Origin: a virus | Reading direction: 5' to 3' (one strand) | Length of the DNA stretch: 45,411 bases | Virus record (IMG/VR): IMGVR_UViG_3300020125_000098 | Location: 1-45,411 of that record | In this document: in pieces, positions 6,095 through 14,907 of the stretch | Numbering within the stretch: the stretch's first letter is position 1 | How the letters are laid out: the number at the start of each line of letters is the position of its first letter | Position numbers and translations under genes: made by a program | The notes under the pieces: generated by a model | Told to the model about the DNA's origin: nothing | Database searches by the model: none | Seen by the model: the letters and a program-made list of their open reading frames with translations, nothing else

Positions 6095-6207
6095 TTAATC
6101 GGGTTTCCTAGGTCGGTGTTGACCTTATCGGCCACGGTCCCGAACTTACGGCACGAAAACCACCCACCCACAAACCCAACGACCAAAGCTAATGCAATCC
6201 AAATCAT
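6091..6207 (-). CDS. Tiny single-pass membrane protein, 38 aa
   Basis: An ATG follows GGAGCGAACG, a good ribosome binding site. The product is one N-terminal hydrophobic helix (MIWIALALVVGFVGGWFSC) with a short polar tail ending LGNPIK. It overlaps the upstream gene by four bases at the start and the next gene's GTG at the stop. With its neighbours it forms a chain of small membrane-protein genes in the lysis region. No family is recognised. Confidence 0.68.
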   Translation of the reverse strand: MIWIALALVVGFVGGWFSCRKFGTVADKVNTDLGNPIK

Positions 6208-6743
6208 CGTTCGCTCCTCATTTTGTAATATGCCATATCTCGACCTTCGCAATAGAGTTTAATCCAAAGTATATCGTTTGAATAGGCTTGGTTAGAAATG
6301 GGGTCGTGGTTGTGCCACCTCTTAGGGTTGCAATGGATGACGGGTCCACAAAAGTACCTAGCCAATAACCTGTTCGTTTCCCATGGGTGAGCCCTCGCCC
6401 AAGCCCTCGATTTTCCATTTGTTGCCCGTTTAATGACCCGATAACCAGCACCGGAATATCCTGACCCTCCGTTGTGGTCTAAAGCGTCCAAATAGACCAT
6501 TCCACGTTCTTTAATGCACACCCAAAAGTAAACTCTTGACTTTACTGGGTCTTCCCCACAGCCCTCCCAGGTCGTCCAAGAATAGTGTTCTATCTCGGTA
6601 CGGGTTAAATCGGGGTTCCAGTGTCGCCCGTTCTTAGCAACGTACTTTAGAAAGACCGTGTAGGGGTCATCCTTTGGAAGTGTCTGTGTGCCCGAAAGGT
6701 GGGGTAGGGCAAGGAGGGTGAGAAAAAAGGTTAAGCGGATAAC
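6204..6743 (-). CDS. Hypothetical exported protein with no standard start codon in view
   Basis: The coding frame clearly runs upstream of the first GTG (6521). It continues through about 70 protein-like codons (for example PYTVFLKYVAKNGRHW, IEHYSWTTWEGCGEDP) into a hydrophobic signal-peptide-like stretch (RLTFFLTLLALPHLSG) and stays open to a TGA at 6780-6782. No ATG, GTG or TTG occurs in that extension. The left part overlaps the endolysin 3' end in another frame. Translation may begin at a rare codon (ATC at 6740 precedes the Arg of the signal), or a frameshift joins it to the endolysin, or the assembly has an indel. The upper coordinate given is a working limit. Mature part about 160 aa with Cys pairs; no family recognised. 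Confidence 0.6.
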   Translation of the reverse strand, partial: VIRLTFFLTLLALPHLSGTQTLPKDDPYTVFLKYVAKNGRHWNPDLTRTEIEHYSWTTWEGCGEDPVKSRVYFWVCIKERGMVYLDALDHNGGSGYSGAGYRVIKRATNGKSRAWARAHPWETNRLLARYFCGPVIHCNPKRWHNHDPISNQAYSNDILWIKLYCEGRDMAYYKMRSER

Positions 6744-7165
6744 GGAGGCGGGTCCGGGTACAGAGTTAGATTCATACTTTCAAATCCGGCAAGCTCAAAG
6801 TGATCAACATCGTGAATGGATTTGAAGTCGCCACCCCAAACCAACCCAGCCGATTTTCCAACCTTACCGATCACGGGCCAAACTGGGTCCGTTTCAGGAG
6901 GCCATCCAAGAGGGTCACCCATTTTCTTAGCGACCATCAAATCAAAAGAAACTCCGAAGTTGTGAGGGGACTTTCCCCAAACAGCTTTGGACTTACCATT
7001 GGCTTTTGCGGCGTTTTGCTCCGCTTCTCCCCGCCACCCTTGGGCTACGTCAATGTCGATACCATCAACCGAAAGCCCGTCCCGCATAGCAAAGAACCCA
7101 TTCAAGACCGATTCCTCAATGATGAACTGTTTTCCAAACCTATTCTTGTAGGCCTTGAAGTTCAC
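6731..7165 (-). CDS. Endolysin, peptidase M15 (VanY/L-Ala-D-Glu peptidase-like)
   Basis: The 144-aa enzyme carries the zinc-peptidase signature of the M15 family: SPHNFGVSFDLM supplies His68 and Asp75, and DVDHFELAGF supplies Glu124 and His122. Family members cut the stem peptide of peptidoglycan, and short single-domain versions without a wall-binding domain are typical endolysins. No signal peptide is present, so export should depend on a holin. The GTG start overlaps the stop of the tiny membrane gene 7162-7272 (GTGA), which ties endolysin translation to a membrane protein. The 3' end overlaps the next gene's signal-like segment. Confidence 0.9.
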   Translation of the reverse strand: MNFKAYKNRFGKQFIIEESVLNGFFAMRDGLSVDGIDIDVAQGWRGEAEQNAAKANGKSKAVWGKSPHNFGVSFDLMVAKKMGDPLGWPPETDPVWPVIGKVGKSAGLVWGGDFKSIHDVDHFELAGFESMNLTLYPDPPPLSA

Positions 7166-7272
7166 CTAAGAATCCCACGGGTCTTTAGTTTTTCGTATTG
7201 TTTATGGATTCGTCGGTCTTCGAAAAAAATAAGAGAAACAATCATCACAACCATCGCAGTTAATAGAATCAT
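7162..7272 (-). CDS. Tiny membrane protein upstream of endolysin, 36 aa
   Basis: The ATG overlaps the TGA of the upstream gene (ATGA). The product begins MILLTAMVVMIVSLIFF, a single membrane helix, then a basic tail (EDRRIHKQYEKLKTRG). It is coupled by a four-base overlap to the endolysin. A small single-pass protein directly before the endolysin is a reasonable holin or antiholin candidate, but homology cannot be shown at this length. Confidence 0.65.
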   Translation of the reverse strand: MILLTAMVVMIVSLIFFEDRRIHKQYEKLKTRGILR

Positions 7273-7619
7273 CTCTTTAACCTTTCGTCCAAGAAAACCT
7301 TTTCAAGAAACTCCAAACGCTTGTCTACCCGTTTGTCGCTCTCTATTCTGTCTTCTCGGATGTTCTTGTAGTTGTCTCTTAGGGCGTCCAAAAGGTCTGC
7401 TCTGACACCCAATATAGTTTCCTTGACTTCCGAAAATCTTTCAACATCTCTTTCCTCGTGTCGGGCCAATTCCGCCGTGTGGTCCTTTAAAATCATTGTA
7501 ATTAAAGCCTTTAGACCATCCAAAATCTTTTGCCTAAAGATGATTCCAAGCCCGGTTAAGGCGGTTAAAATGTGAGCCCAAAACTTTTCAAAGAATCCAG
7601 GCATTTGAGGGTCCGGCAT
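7269..7619 (-). CDS. Membrane-associated coiled-coil protein, 116 aa
   Basis: Near the N-terminus is a hydrophobic segment (HILTALTGLGIIF) preceded by FFEKFW. From about residue 40 to the end the protein is highly charged and helical (ELARHEERDVERFSEVKE, IESDKRVDKRLEFLEKVF), a likely coiled coil. It is the first gene after the tail fibre block and opens the lysis cassette with ATGA coupling. A holin or a membrane-linked lysis regulator is possible; no family is recognised. Confidence 0.78.
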   Translation of the reverse strand: MPDPQMPGFFEKFWAHILTALTGLGIIFRQKILDGLKALITMILKDHTAELARHEERDVERFSEVKETILGVRADLLDALRDNYKNIREDRIESDKRVDKRLEFLEKVFLDERLKR

Positions 7620-7631
7620 ATAAAACCTTTC

Positions 7632-8948
7632 TTAATCTAACGTTGCGACTAGATAGACGACCTGATTTTGACTGATAGACGTAAATGAGGTAATGACTGG
7701 GATAACAGCACCCACAGAAGCGAAGGTACTTGTTCCCATCGCCGCCGTGGCCGTTGAGCCTGTGTTGTAATCTGCCGTGAGCCCTCCCAACTGAGGTTGA
7801 ACGCTCCAAGTTGAAAGCCACCCGGCCCACAAGTGTTTACCAGCCGTCACAGAGGTCCCCATTGCGCTTGTGTTTTTGTTGATGGCCGAGGCCGTATAGT
7901 TGGTTGTGACGGTGGCTGACGCAATCTTGGTTAATTGCTGACTCGTTCCGTTTGGTGGGTTTGGAGAGGAAAATAACCCAACCTCGGAAGCCGAAACAGT
8001 TCCATTGGTTGCGGTCACAAAGAATTTTACGAACTTGGGTGTAATGGCGTTGGCTACGGTCCCTAGGTAACAAAAGTGCGCCGTCTGAGAAGAAGGAGTT
8101 ATGGCAGAGTTATTTAGTATGCCCTGTTTAGGTGAAAAAGCCCTATCTGTGATTCCCTCAAGCGTCATAGGGGTTCCGTTGATTCCTAGAACAGTTGGGT
8201 TGGGATAAGTCCCTCCTAAATCCCCTCCGGCTGTCCCGCCAGGAGCAACACCGCTAATTGTTATGTTCCAAGCCGAGGTCGTTAGACCTTTCGCATTAAC
8301 CGTAAAAGCTCCAACCTGTGTCGCACTTCCAAAAGACCCTACGTTAGGATTTACTGTGACAAGTGTTGGATTCGGATAAGTACCCGTTAAATCTCCGCCC
8401 GCATTTCCTCCCGGAGTGGTTCCGGTTATCGCCACATTCCAAGCGGAAGTAGTGAGTCCTTTACCGTTGACCTGGAAAGCCCCAACGTGAGTAGCGTCAC
8501 CAAATGCACCAACATTTGGATTGACCGTTACCAGAGTTAACGGAACCGAACCCGGTCCATTAGCCGTTCCGTCTCCGGTCAGGGCGGTTATTGCGGTTGC
8601 GGAAGGAGAAAAAGCTGATGTTCCTTGAAGCTGATACATTCCAACGCCCGAGGAATAAAACCAACCCTGCCCATCTAATGGAGTCGTTGCGGACAACCCG
8701 ACATTCTGAAAACCATTGACTGTTAAAAATGGATAAGGTCCGAACACGTCTCCATAGGGTTGGTCAATGCTCCATCGTTGAAATGAAGGGTCCAGGTAAA
8801 GCACTCCGGGAGACCCCGAGGTATACGAAAACCCACTTGTCGGAGGGATGGGAAGTCCCCAAATGCCCGTAACCGTTTCCACGTTGTTGTTCGAGGAAAC
8901 ATCAGAGCCAAAAGTAGTTTGAGGTCTTGTGGGTTGCCTAAGTGCCAT
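7632..8948 (-). CDS. Tail fibre protein with tandem GDLTGTYPNP repeats
   Basis: The 438-aa protein has two tandem 57-residue repeats (138-194 and 195-251). Each starts TLVTVNPNVG and ends with the GGDL(T/G)GTYPNP motif common in phage tail-fibre shafts, where such repeats build trimeric beta structure. The C-terminal third (about 275-438) is Thr/Ser/Ala-rich and probably forms the head or receptor-binding tip. It lies last in the tail block, directly after another fibre-like gene (8948), which it overlaps by one base. Host-range determination is the expected role. Confidence 0.85.
   Translation of the reverse strand: MALRQPTRPQTTFGSDVSSNNNVETVTGIWGLPIPPTSGFSYTSGSPGVLYLDPSFQRWSIDQPYGDVFGPYPFLTVNGFQNVGLSATTPLDGQGWFYSSGVGMYQLQGTSAFSPSATAITALTGDGTANGPGSVPLTLVTVNPNVGAFGDATHVGAFQVNGKGLTTSAWNVAITGTTPGGNAGGDLTGTYPNPTLVTVNPNVGSFGSATQVGAFTVNAKGLTTSAWNITISGVAPGGTAGGDLGGTYPNPTVLGINGTPMTLEGITDRAFSPKQGILNNSAITPSSQTAHFCYLGTVANAITPKFVKFFVTATNGTVSASEVGLFSSPNPPNGTSQQLTKIASATVTTNYTASAINKNTSAMGTSVTAGKHLWAGWLSTWSVQPQLGGLTADYNTGSTATAAMGTSTFASVGAVIPVITSFTSISQNQVVYLVATLD
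8196..8537 (-). repeat. Two 171-bp tandem coding repeats in the tail fibre
   Basis: Residues 138-194 and 195-251 of the tail fibre are encoded by two adjacent units of 171 bp (8367-8537 and 8196-8366). The protein copies agree at most positions (shared VTVNPNVG, VGAF, GLTTSAWN, GGDL). The DNA copies have drifted more, so the duplication is not recent. Unit number could vary between relatives by slippage or recombination. Confidence 0.8.
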
Positions 8949-9940
8949 TAATACTCCAAGTAAATTGTTGATGCGCTAGGCATCGGACTTATACCGTTTA
9001 GATTAAGTGTTCCACCGCTTGCGGTTCCGTTTACTCCTCCGGTATTTCCATTAGTTGCCGTGATAGTCGTTCCGTTCAAAGCAACGCTGTTACTTCCTCC
9101 GTTACCAAAAGAAATTGTTATCGTGGCAACATCACCCGGTTTTACTGAGTAAATGTTTTCTGTGTAAGCCCCGTTTCCGTTTATAGTCTGGATTTTCGAA
9201 CCATAAACCCTAGCCTTGACAAAGAACACTCCAGACGGAACGGTAAACGTGTTGTTTGATGTGTAAGCTGTCGATTGAGAGAACGAAGGTCTGTCCCTCA
9301 TAAAGATTCCATCAATGTAAATGTTGGTCGAAGCTCCTGGAGGAGTAACGGCATCGTTCCCAAGGTTGCAGATAATCCGACAGAATTCAGCCGAGGCCGG
9401 AGGGGTTAGGTTTGATGTAACGTAGGTGGTCCAGGATGTTGGAGCGCTTCCATTGGCTATGGACTTAACCGTAGTCGAAGACAAGAAAGATTTAGAAGCG
9501 TCATACCAATTCAAAACAACAGAGTTAAGAACGTCCACCCTAGAGCATTTCAACATGAATCCGACTTGGTAAGACAAAGAGGGTGAAACATTCATATACT
9601 GACTTCCGCTTGCGTATGGTCCGTCCAAAACTCCTCCGGTATGACCCGAGGTATTATCCTGGGTCACTAGGTAAGAGTTGGCTCCGTGGTTCTGTTGGGT
9701 GTTCGTTACGGTTCCTGTGCCTCCGGTTCCAGCCGTGAAGTTCCATCCGGTCGGAGTAGCGGTTCCCGAAGCGTCAAGCTCAAAAGACCCGTTCACAATG
9801 TTTGGAGACCCGCCCGTATCTTGTGGGGCGTTTTGGTTTGTGTTTAGGTAAACCTCGTTTGCGTAAAGGTCCGAAATCAAGTCTGTACTGACCGGAGCAT
9901 CGGCGGCGTACCTTGGAGCGTTAATGACTGTAAATCCCAT
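8948..9940 (-). CDS. Tail fibre / receptor-binding protein with carbohydrate-binding-like domain
   Basis: The 330-aa protein has a short N-terminal attachment part, then from about residue 45 a jelly-roll-like domain. It opens NIVNGSFELDASGTATPTGW, a hallmark of CBM4/9-type carbohydrate-binding modules, and includes STNIYIDGIFMRDRPSF near its end (about 205). The C-terminus (230-330) is Gly/Asn/Thr-rich and repeats like a fibre tip (GNGGSNSVALNGTTITATNG). It lies between the large tail-tip protein and the repeat fibre. Glycan binding on the host surface is inferred from the domain resemblance only. Confidence 0.75.
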   Translation of the reverse strand: MGFTVINAPRYAADAPVSTDLISDLYANEVYLNTNQNAPQDTGGSPNIVNGSFELDASGTATPTGWNFTAGTGGTGTVTNTQQNHGANSYLVTQDNTSGHTGGVLDGPYASGSQYMNVSPSLSYQVGFMLKCSRVDVLNSVVLNWYDASKSFLSSTTVKSIANGSAPTSWTTYVTSNLTPPASAEFCRIICNLGNDAVTPPGASTNIYIDGIFMRDRPSFSQSTAYTSNNTFTVPSGVFFVKARVYGSKIQTINGNGAYTENIYSVKPGDVATITISFGNGGSNSVALNGTTITATNGNTGGVNGTASGGTLNLNGISPMPSASTIYLEY

Positions 9941-9942
9941 TT

Positions 9943-11862
9943 CTATCCCCCTATGTAATAGCCTGGGTCCCCGTTTGACATATAGCCAAGCGAGGACGTT
10001 CCAGGGACCAGCGTTGAAAGAAAAGCGTAATTTTGTTGGGTTGCCGTTGCTCCCGTGTAATTCGGAAGCCCTGACGTACCTATAACTGCATACCTCTTGT
10101 TTGAAGCGTACCCAGTCGCAAAAAGCGTTAGGGTTACTTGGTCGTTCCTAAAGTCCGGCGCAGAAGCAAGACACTCGCAAAGAACTATCCCGCCACGTTT
10201 CCCCGTCAAGAGATTAGGGGTAACAGTACTCGCTAACTGTATTGTATCGCCGGGATTGACTAATTGAAGCTGGGCGAAACAACGAACTGTAATAATCGGT
10301 AACGGGTTAGAAAACCGCTTGAACAAGATGTTCGTTGCCCGGTTCGCTATTTGAAACCCTCTGTCCCTGGTGTTTATAAACTTTGCGTCTACGCTGTCCA
10401 CACTTGACTCTTCGTATGTGTTCTGGCTCGAGCCGTTAATGGTAATCAACTGATTCACATAGAAGTCCGCTACCGGCTGATAGTCGTAGTTGAAATCTAT
10501 TTCGTTCAGGTAGTTGTTCCCCGTTTGAAGTGAGGCATTGAACTGAGGAATCCCAATGATGTTTGAATCGTCCAGGGTAATATAATCGTTCGTGGGCAGA
10601 GGGTAATAGATGACCTTTAGGTCTAGCTGTCCTGATTTATTAGTGAATAGATAAAGTTGAGCCTGTTGGTAAATCTCATCCTGGAAAAACTTTAGGGCCG
10701 TCTTTTGGTCGTGGAAATAATTGGAGAACGTCAGCCAAGACAAGAATCTGTTCTTTTGGTTCTGAAAGTTCGTGATGTTAACCAGAGAGTAAGGAACACC
10801 TATCCCTTGGTTGGCTGGTAGCACGTCATAGTTCGTTCCGGTCCCGCTATAGTTCGTCCCTACTCCGGTTGAGAGAATGATTTGAAGCATGATATCGACC
10901 GGGTTTCCGCTAAAGAGAACGTAGTTGTCAACGTTGGAACCGGACTGGTTGGTTTGTGCGCCCGACTGCCCATTGGAACTAAGAACCACTTGTTGAAGTC
11001 CGTAGAACGCTCCATTAGCACTTCCCAATCCTGTGGGCCCACCACTTGAAGCGGAAGTCCCGGCAATCACGCATTTGTAAATGTTCCCGAGGTTAAAGAC
11101 CTTGTTCCCGACTACATAAGCGTGACTCGCCAACCATTGAGGAGTTGTGGCTGTTACCGTTCCCTGTCCGATGTACTGCCAAGTGATTGAGTTGTCCAAG
11201 ACAATTCCAGAGCCCTTACCCGTGTACGAATAGAGACAGTTGTTTATCTTGAGGTAATTTCGAGGTCCGTTCCCGTCCCCGAGATCGGTTGAACCCGCAA
11301 AGTAAAAACTAGAGGTAACAAAACAGGTTGTGTCGCCTGGGTTAAAGTCCCTGGTTAACTGAGTGTGACCCTTAAGTATTTCGGTGTTTAACTGTTTTAG
11401 AGCATCCGTAACCGTAAAGGTGTAGGCCGTCCCATCTGCGGTAAGAACCCAGTTATTGATTTGCCCTGAATAGATGGATGAATAGTATTGTTCGTCAATG
11501 CCTTCATATCCCTTATAGATGGTCACAAGCCTGTTTTTCATCGTGTAGGAGGCCACTGCGTTCGTTATTTCGTTGTTTATGTCCAATAGGTCAAAGGTGA
11601 TAGAAGATAGCGAGGAAACGCCCGTCAGAGGGTTAATTGTGTTGGGTGCGGAGGTAGGAGCCGACATATACCGTTTACGAGAAACCGTAGCTCCTTGAAT
11701 GGGTCCGGTACAGTATTGGTCAGGAAAAACTTGAGAGTTGGTTCCGAGCGGTCCGGTGACAAGTCCAAAGACAACGTAATAGACAGGTCGCTTTTGGGCT
11801 TGGTCGTTGTATCGAACAAATGCGCTGGAAGCATCTCTAAAGTTTTCAGGAGTTAAGGCCAT
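9943..11862 (-). CDS. Large tail-tip / baseplate protein
   Basis: The 639-aa protein is encoded downstream of the tape measure and before the fibres, where siphophages encode tail-tip hub or baseplate proteins. An early conserved-looking segment (YYVVFGLVTGPLGTNSQVF) is followed by beta-rich sequence with KNRLVTIYKGYEGIDEQYYS and INNWVLTADGTAYTFTVTDA, then a carbohydrate-binding-like insert (WLASHAYVVGNKVFNLGNIY, about 245-265). The C-terminal part includes LQLVNPGDTIQLAS, common in hub proteins. I assign it from synteny and beta-rich composition, not from a diagnosed family. Confidence 0.75.
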   Translation of the reverse strand: MALTPENFRDASSAFVRYNDQAQKRPVYYVVFGLVTGPLGTNSQVFPDQYCTGPIQGATVSRKRYMSAPTSAPNTINPLTGVSSLSSITFDLLDINNEITNAVASYTMKNRLVTIYKGYEGIDEQYYSSIYSGQINNWVLTADGTAYTFTVTDALKQLNTEILKGHTQLTRDFNPGDTTCFVTSSFYFAGSTDLGDGNGPRNYLKINNCLYSYTGKGSGIVLDNSITWQYIGQGTVTATTPQWLASHAYVVGNKVFNLGNIYKCVIAGTSASSGGPTGLGSANGAFYGLQQVVLSSNGQSGAQTNQSGSNVDNYVLFSGNPVDIMLQIILSTGVGTNYSGTGTNYDVLPANQGIGVPYSLVNITNFQNQKNRFLSWLTFSNYFHDQKTALKFFQDEIYQQAQLYLFTNKSGQLDLKVIYYPLPTNDYITLDDSNIIGIPQFNASLQTGNNYLNEIDFNYDYQPVADFYVNQLITINGSSQNTYEESSVDSVDAKFINTRDRGFQIANRATNILFKRFSNPLPIITVRCFAQLQLVNPGDTIQLASTVTPNLLTGKRGGIVLCECLASAPDFRNDQVTLTLFATGYASNKRYAVIGTSGLPNYTGATATQQNYAFLSTLVPGTSSLGYMSNGDPGYYIGG

Positions 11863-11865
11863 TCA

Positions 11866-13419
11866 TCACCCGTTATCGTATTCGGAACAACCTTGCGTCC
11901 AGTTGTAACGAGGGATATTAGGGTCTGTCACTCGGAAGCCAGTCAGACCGTTTCCGTTGACTTCTAGGAACGGGTAATAGAGGAGTGAGTAAACGTAGTC
12001 ACCCGGATTAGTGGCGAAGTTTGTTGGTTGACTCAACGTAACCGATGACGTTGCAATAGCCGTGAATTGAACCACTTGTTTGTTAGTGTTGAGAGCGTTT
12101 TGGATAACGTAATAATCTTGGGTCGAAGTGGACTTTTGCGAGAACTGGCTAGTCGGATTCGTTCCAAGATTACCCATGATTTGAAGCGTTGAAGAGTTGG
12201 GTTGCCTTGAAGTACCAATAACTCCAAAACATCTGTCTGTAACATTGTCAACCATTAACCCGAACGGGTTTCCTTGAACGGCGTTCAGGAAGAAGTTATC
12301 GGCTGATTGTCGCCATTGATACCCACAAAGGTCCCTGACAGAAAAAGATAAGTCTCCCTTTAAACCATAGTTATTAGTTTCTCGGACACCAGCCGTCGAG
12401 ATATTAACAGACTGAAGCTCTTTTGGAGTCGGGTCATAGGTGGTTATCTTCCTTCCAAAATCTATTGTTTTATAAGAATATATGTCCCCAGGGTTCATCA
12501 TAATTAAATTAGAACGACACCCAAGGCTCGTTGCGGTAGCCGTAGAAATCTCTGTGTATATCCCAATCGGAAGATTTGCATTAAAATAACTAGTTCCAAC
12601 AAAATTTAATGCGGCAGGAGATGAAGAATCTGCCGTTGTTGAAAGCAAAAGAGAATTCTGGTTTGTGTAAAAGTTAACTGTTTGCATTGTGGTTGTTGGC
12701 ATTAATATCTGAATTTGAGCGGACCGATAATATTCGACCGAATCAAAATAACCAATAGATGTCCCAGTTCCTCCTGCCAAATTAGACTGAACGTAAATTT
12801 CAGAAACCGTAGAGGTGGTTGTAGAAACGTTTGAAATTAATGTTCCGTCTATGAGCATGTTATAAGATCCGAAATTTCCGAGTTGCATTTGAAATAAATG
12901 CCACCCAGTTGTTCTTGTTACAGAGGATACGTTTTGGGGATCGTCTTGGGCGGCGCTCGTAACCGCATTGAAACAATACTTGGTTGTACTAAAAGAATTC
13001 CTCACACCCACGCTCATATACTTTCCAGATGCGAGTTTGGCTTTTAAATATGGTCCTTGGGCAGTTGTGTTCGTTGCATCATCATAAAACCAACCCTGAA
13101 CTAACCAAAAATTATCGACGTTGGTATCTGTTATTACCTTTTTGGCTATAGGTATTCCGCCATTAGCATTGTTGTCCCAGGATTTAATGCCTTGCTTGAA
13201 CTGAACCCCAGAATTGGCGGGAGCCCCTTGAATAGTTGTCCATCCATCGGCGGAAATGAAATTATCGTTTTCAAAACCTTCTGAGAACACAACGCCATCA
13301 CGAATCTTTTGTAGGTAGGTAATAACCGAATGACCACCGGACGGACCATAGGGGTTTTGATTAGAAGCCATTTGACAACCTCCCAACAAACAAGCTAGTA
13401 ACGCTAGTACCTTTTTCAT
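11866..13419 (-). CDS. Tail-region protein with a lipoprotein signal peptide, 517 aa
   Basis: The N-terminus MKKVLALLACLLGGCQMAS is a textbook lipoprotein signal: a KK n-region, a leucine-rich h-region and the lipobox LGG-C with Cys15. A LamG/concanavalin-like beta domain follows (about 40-230; SEGFENDNFISADGW, GWHLFQMQLGNFGSYNMLID). The C-terminal half is of unknown fold. The ATG has a good GGGAGTGAACC leader. The gene lies between tape measure and tail tip, the usual place for a distal tail protein, yet carries an export and lipidation signal. It may be a surface lipoprotein made late in infection, or a virion component. The 5' half looks more AT-rich than its neighbours, suggesting domain acquisition. 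Confidence 0.78.
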   Translation of the reverse strand: MKKVLALLACLLGGCQMASNQNPYGPSGGHSVITYLQKIRDGVVFSEGFENDNFISADGWTTIQGAPANSGVQFKQGIKSWDNNANGGIPIAKKVITDTNVDNFWLVQGWFYDDATNTTAQGPYLKAKLASGKYMSVGVRNSFSTTKYCFNAVTSAAQDDPQNVSSVTRTTGWHLFQMQLGNFGSYNMLIDGTLISNVSTTTSTVSEIYVQSNLAGGTGTSIGYFDSVEYYRSAQIQILMPTTTMQTVNFYTNQNSLLLSTTADSSSPAALNFVGTSYFNANLPIGIYTEISTATATSLGCRSNLIMMNPGDIYSYKTIDFGRKITTYDPTPKELQSVNISTAGVRETNNYGLKGDLSFSVRDLCGYQWRQSADNFFLNAVQGNPFGLMVDNVTDRCFGVIGTSRQPNSSTLQIMGNLGTNPTSQFSQKSTSTQDYYVIQNALNTNKQVVQFTAIATSSVTLSQPTNFATNPGDYVYSLLYYPFLEVNGNGLTGFRVTDPNIPRYNWTQGCSEYDNG

Positions 13420-13431
13420 GGTTCACTCCCA

Positions 13432-14907
13432 TTAGTTTACTTTCGATGCGACTAAGGTTACGTTACCTTGTTGAACCACGTCCGACAACCTCTTAGCTAG
13501 ATTAGCGGCGAATTGGTCGTCCATAATACCGCCTTGTACATTTACGGTTAATTGTGTCGTCGTTCCTGCGTTAGAGGATGACGCTCCAGGATTTAAAGAG
13601 TTAACTCCAAGGTTTCCATTAGCCGTTGAGGTCGAACCAGTACTAGTCCCAGGTCCAATCGCCGCACTCGCCACGGCTCCCAAAGTCTCGATAGCTAGAC
13701 CTTCTGCCGTTGCAACCGCCGCCTGACCAAAGTTCCCTTGAGCAATCCAATAGGCCGCCCAAGCGTAAGCCCCTTTAGCCAGGTTCGTGGTTGTTTCGGT
13801 GATGAGGCCCTGAAACATCTTTGCCGTATCAACAACAATTACGCCATTGACCTTTGAAATGTTACCCGTTAAAAAGTGTGTATATTTTTCAATTTCAGAA
13901 GCTATCTTGTCGATGTTCGATTTTTCATTTGCGAGCATCTCAAGGTCAGACTGTCTACGAGCTTGGTTATAAGCAATATGATGTTCTAAAAGTTGACGCT
14001 CTTTTTCGTCCCTTGTATCCGCCAATTTTAGTGATAGGTCGGTGTTTTCTTGATCAATTTTTATAACGTCTTGGACCTTCGCCATATCAATGTCCCGATA
14101 CTGGGTCATTAACTTTTGTTGGTCCATTAGGGTTTTGCTAGCTTGGATTTGCCTAGTCAGTATCTGCCACTCGTCCTCTTTTGTCTTTTGAGCTTTGGCG
14201 TTCTCGGCCAAGACGGCGGTGTAAGCGGCTATCTCGTCGTTAAGAGTTTTCTGAGCCGCCGCAACCCTCTTTAACCTCTCGGACTCAACAACGTGGCCGA
14301 CACCTGTTTTTTCATCCAAAGACGCCCGGTCTTGTCCAAGTAAAATAGCCCTAAGGTTTTCACGAGCTAAATCAACCTGAGCTTTGGCTTGGTCCTTGGT
14401 GTGTTGGGTTAGTCCATCGAGTGCGTTGGCTTGGTCGAGAAGACTTTTAACAATGTCGGCACGTTCGCCGGACTTCTTGGCTTCCTCGGCGGCGTCCCTG
14501 AACGATTTAGCGGTCTTGTTGTTCTTATCAATTATCTTTTGTATTTCATCAGCGGTTAAATGAGCAGAAGCGGCCATCTTTTGAAAGACTTCAAACAATG
14601 CCGTACCAGCAATGACAGCAATACCTAGAGCTGGATTGAAAAACAAAAGAGCATTACCCGCCGCATGAAGACCATGCTCTAACATGGCCGTTCCGCTCTC
14701 GCCCTTCTGTCCCATATCCAGCATATCATTGGCAATACCAGAATAAGCAATGGCCGCAATCGGTCGTTCAATACGTTTGATTAAGCGCTCGTTCTTAGAG
14801 GCGAAATCGTCAACCGAATCACCCATACCCTTAATATCTTTTTGTGCCTGTTTCAGGCCGGTATCGGTGTAGGTTGTAGAAACGTTCAGGGCTATGTCGC
14901 TTGGCAA
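13432..14907 (-). CDS. Tape measure protein
   Basis: At 491 aa it is a short tape measure, consistent with a short siphovirus tail. The N-terminus has the typical ALNVSTTYTDTGLKQAQKDI pattern. A hydrophobic region (AGNALLFFNPALGIAVIAGT, about 85-105) could insert in membrane, and a long Lys/Glu/Ala helical section (130-340) includes HTKDQAKAQVDLARENLRA. A second hydrophobic, Ala/Gly-rich part (365-410) and a low-complexity Ser/Thr/Gly linker follow. The start is a TTG immediately after the stop of the frameshift extension. It lies directly after the chaperone genes, as expected. Confidence 0.88.
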   Translation of the reverse strand: MPSDIALNVSTTYTDTGLKQAQKDIKGMGDSVDDFASKNERLIKRIERPIAAIAYSGIANDMLDMGQKGESGTAMLEHGLHAAGNALLFFNPALGIAVIAGTALFEVFQKMAASAHLTADEIQKIIDKNNKTAKSFRDAAEEAKKSGERADIVKSLLDQANALDGLTQHTKDQAKAQVDLARENLRAILLGQDRASLDEKTGVGHVVESERLKRVAAAQKTLNDEIAAYTAVLAENAKAQKTKEDEWQILTRQIQASKTLMDQQKLMTQYRDIDMAKVQDVIKIDQENTDLSLKLADTRDEKERQLLEHHIAYNQARRQSDLEMLANEKSNIDKIASEIEKYTHFLTGNISKVNGVIVVDTAKMFQGLITETTTNLAKGAYAWAAYWIAQGNFGQAAVATAEGLAIETLGAVASAAIGPGTSTGSTSTANGNLGVNSLNPGASSSNAGTTTQLTVNVQGGIMDDQFAANLAKRLSDVVQQGNVTLVASKVN

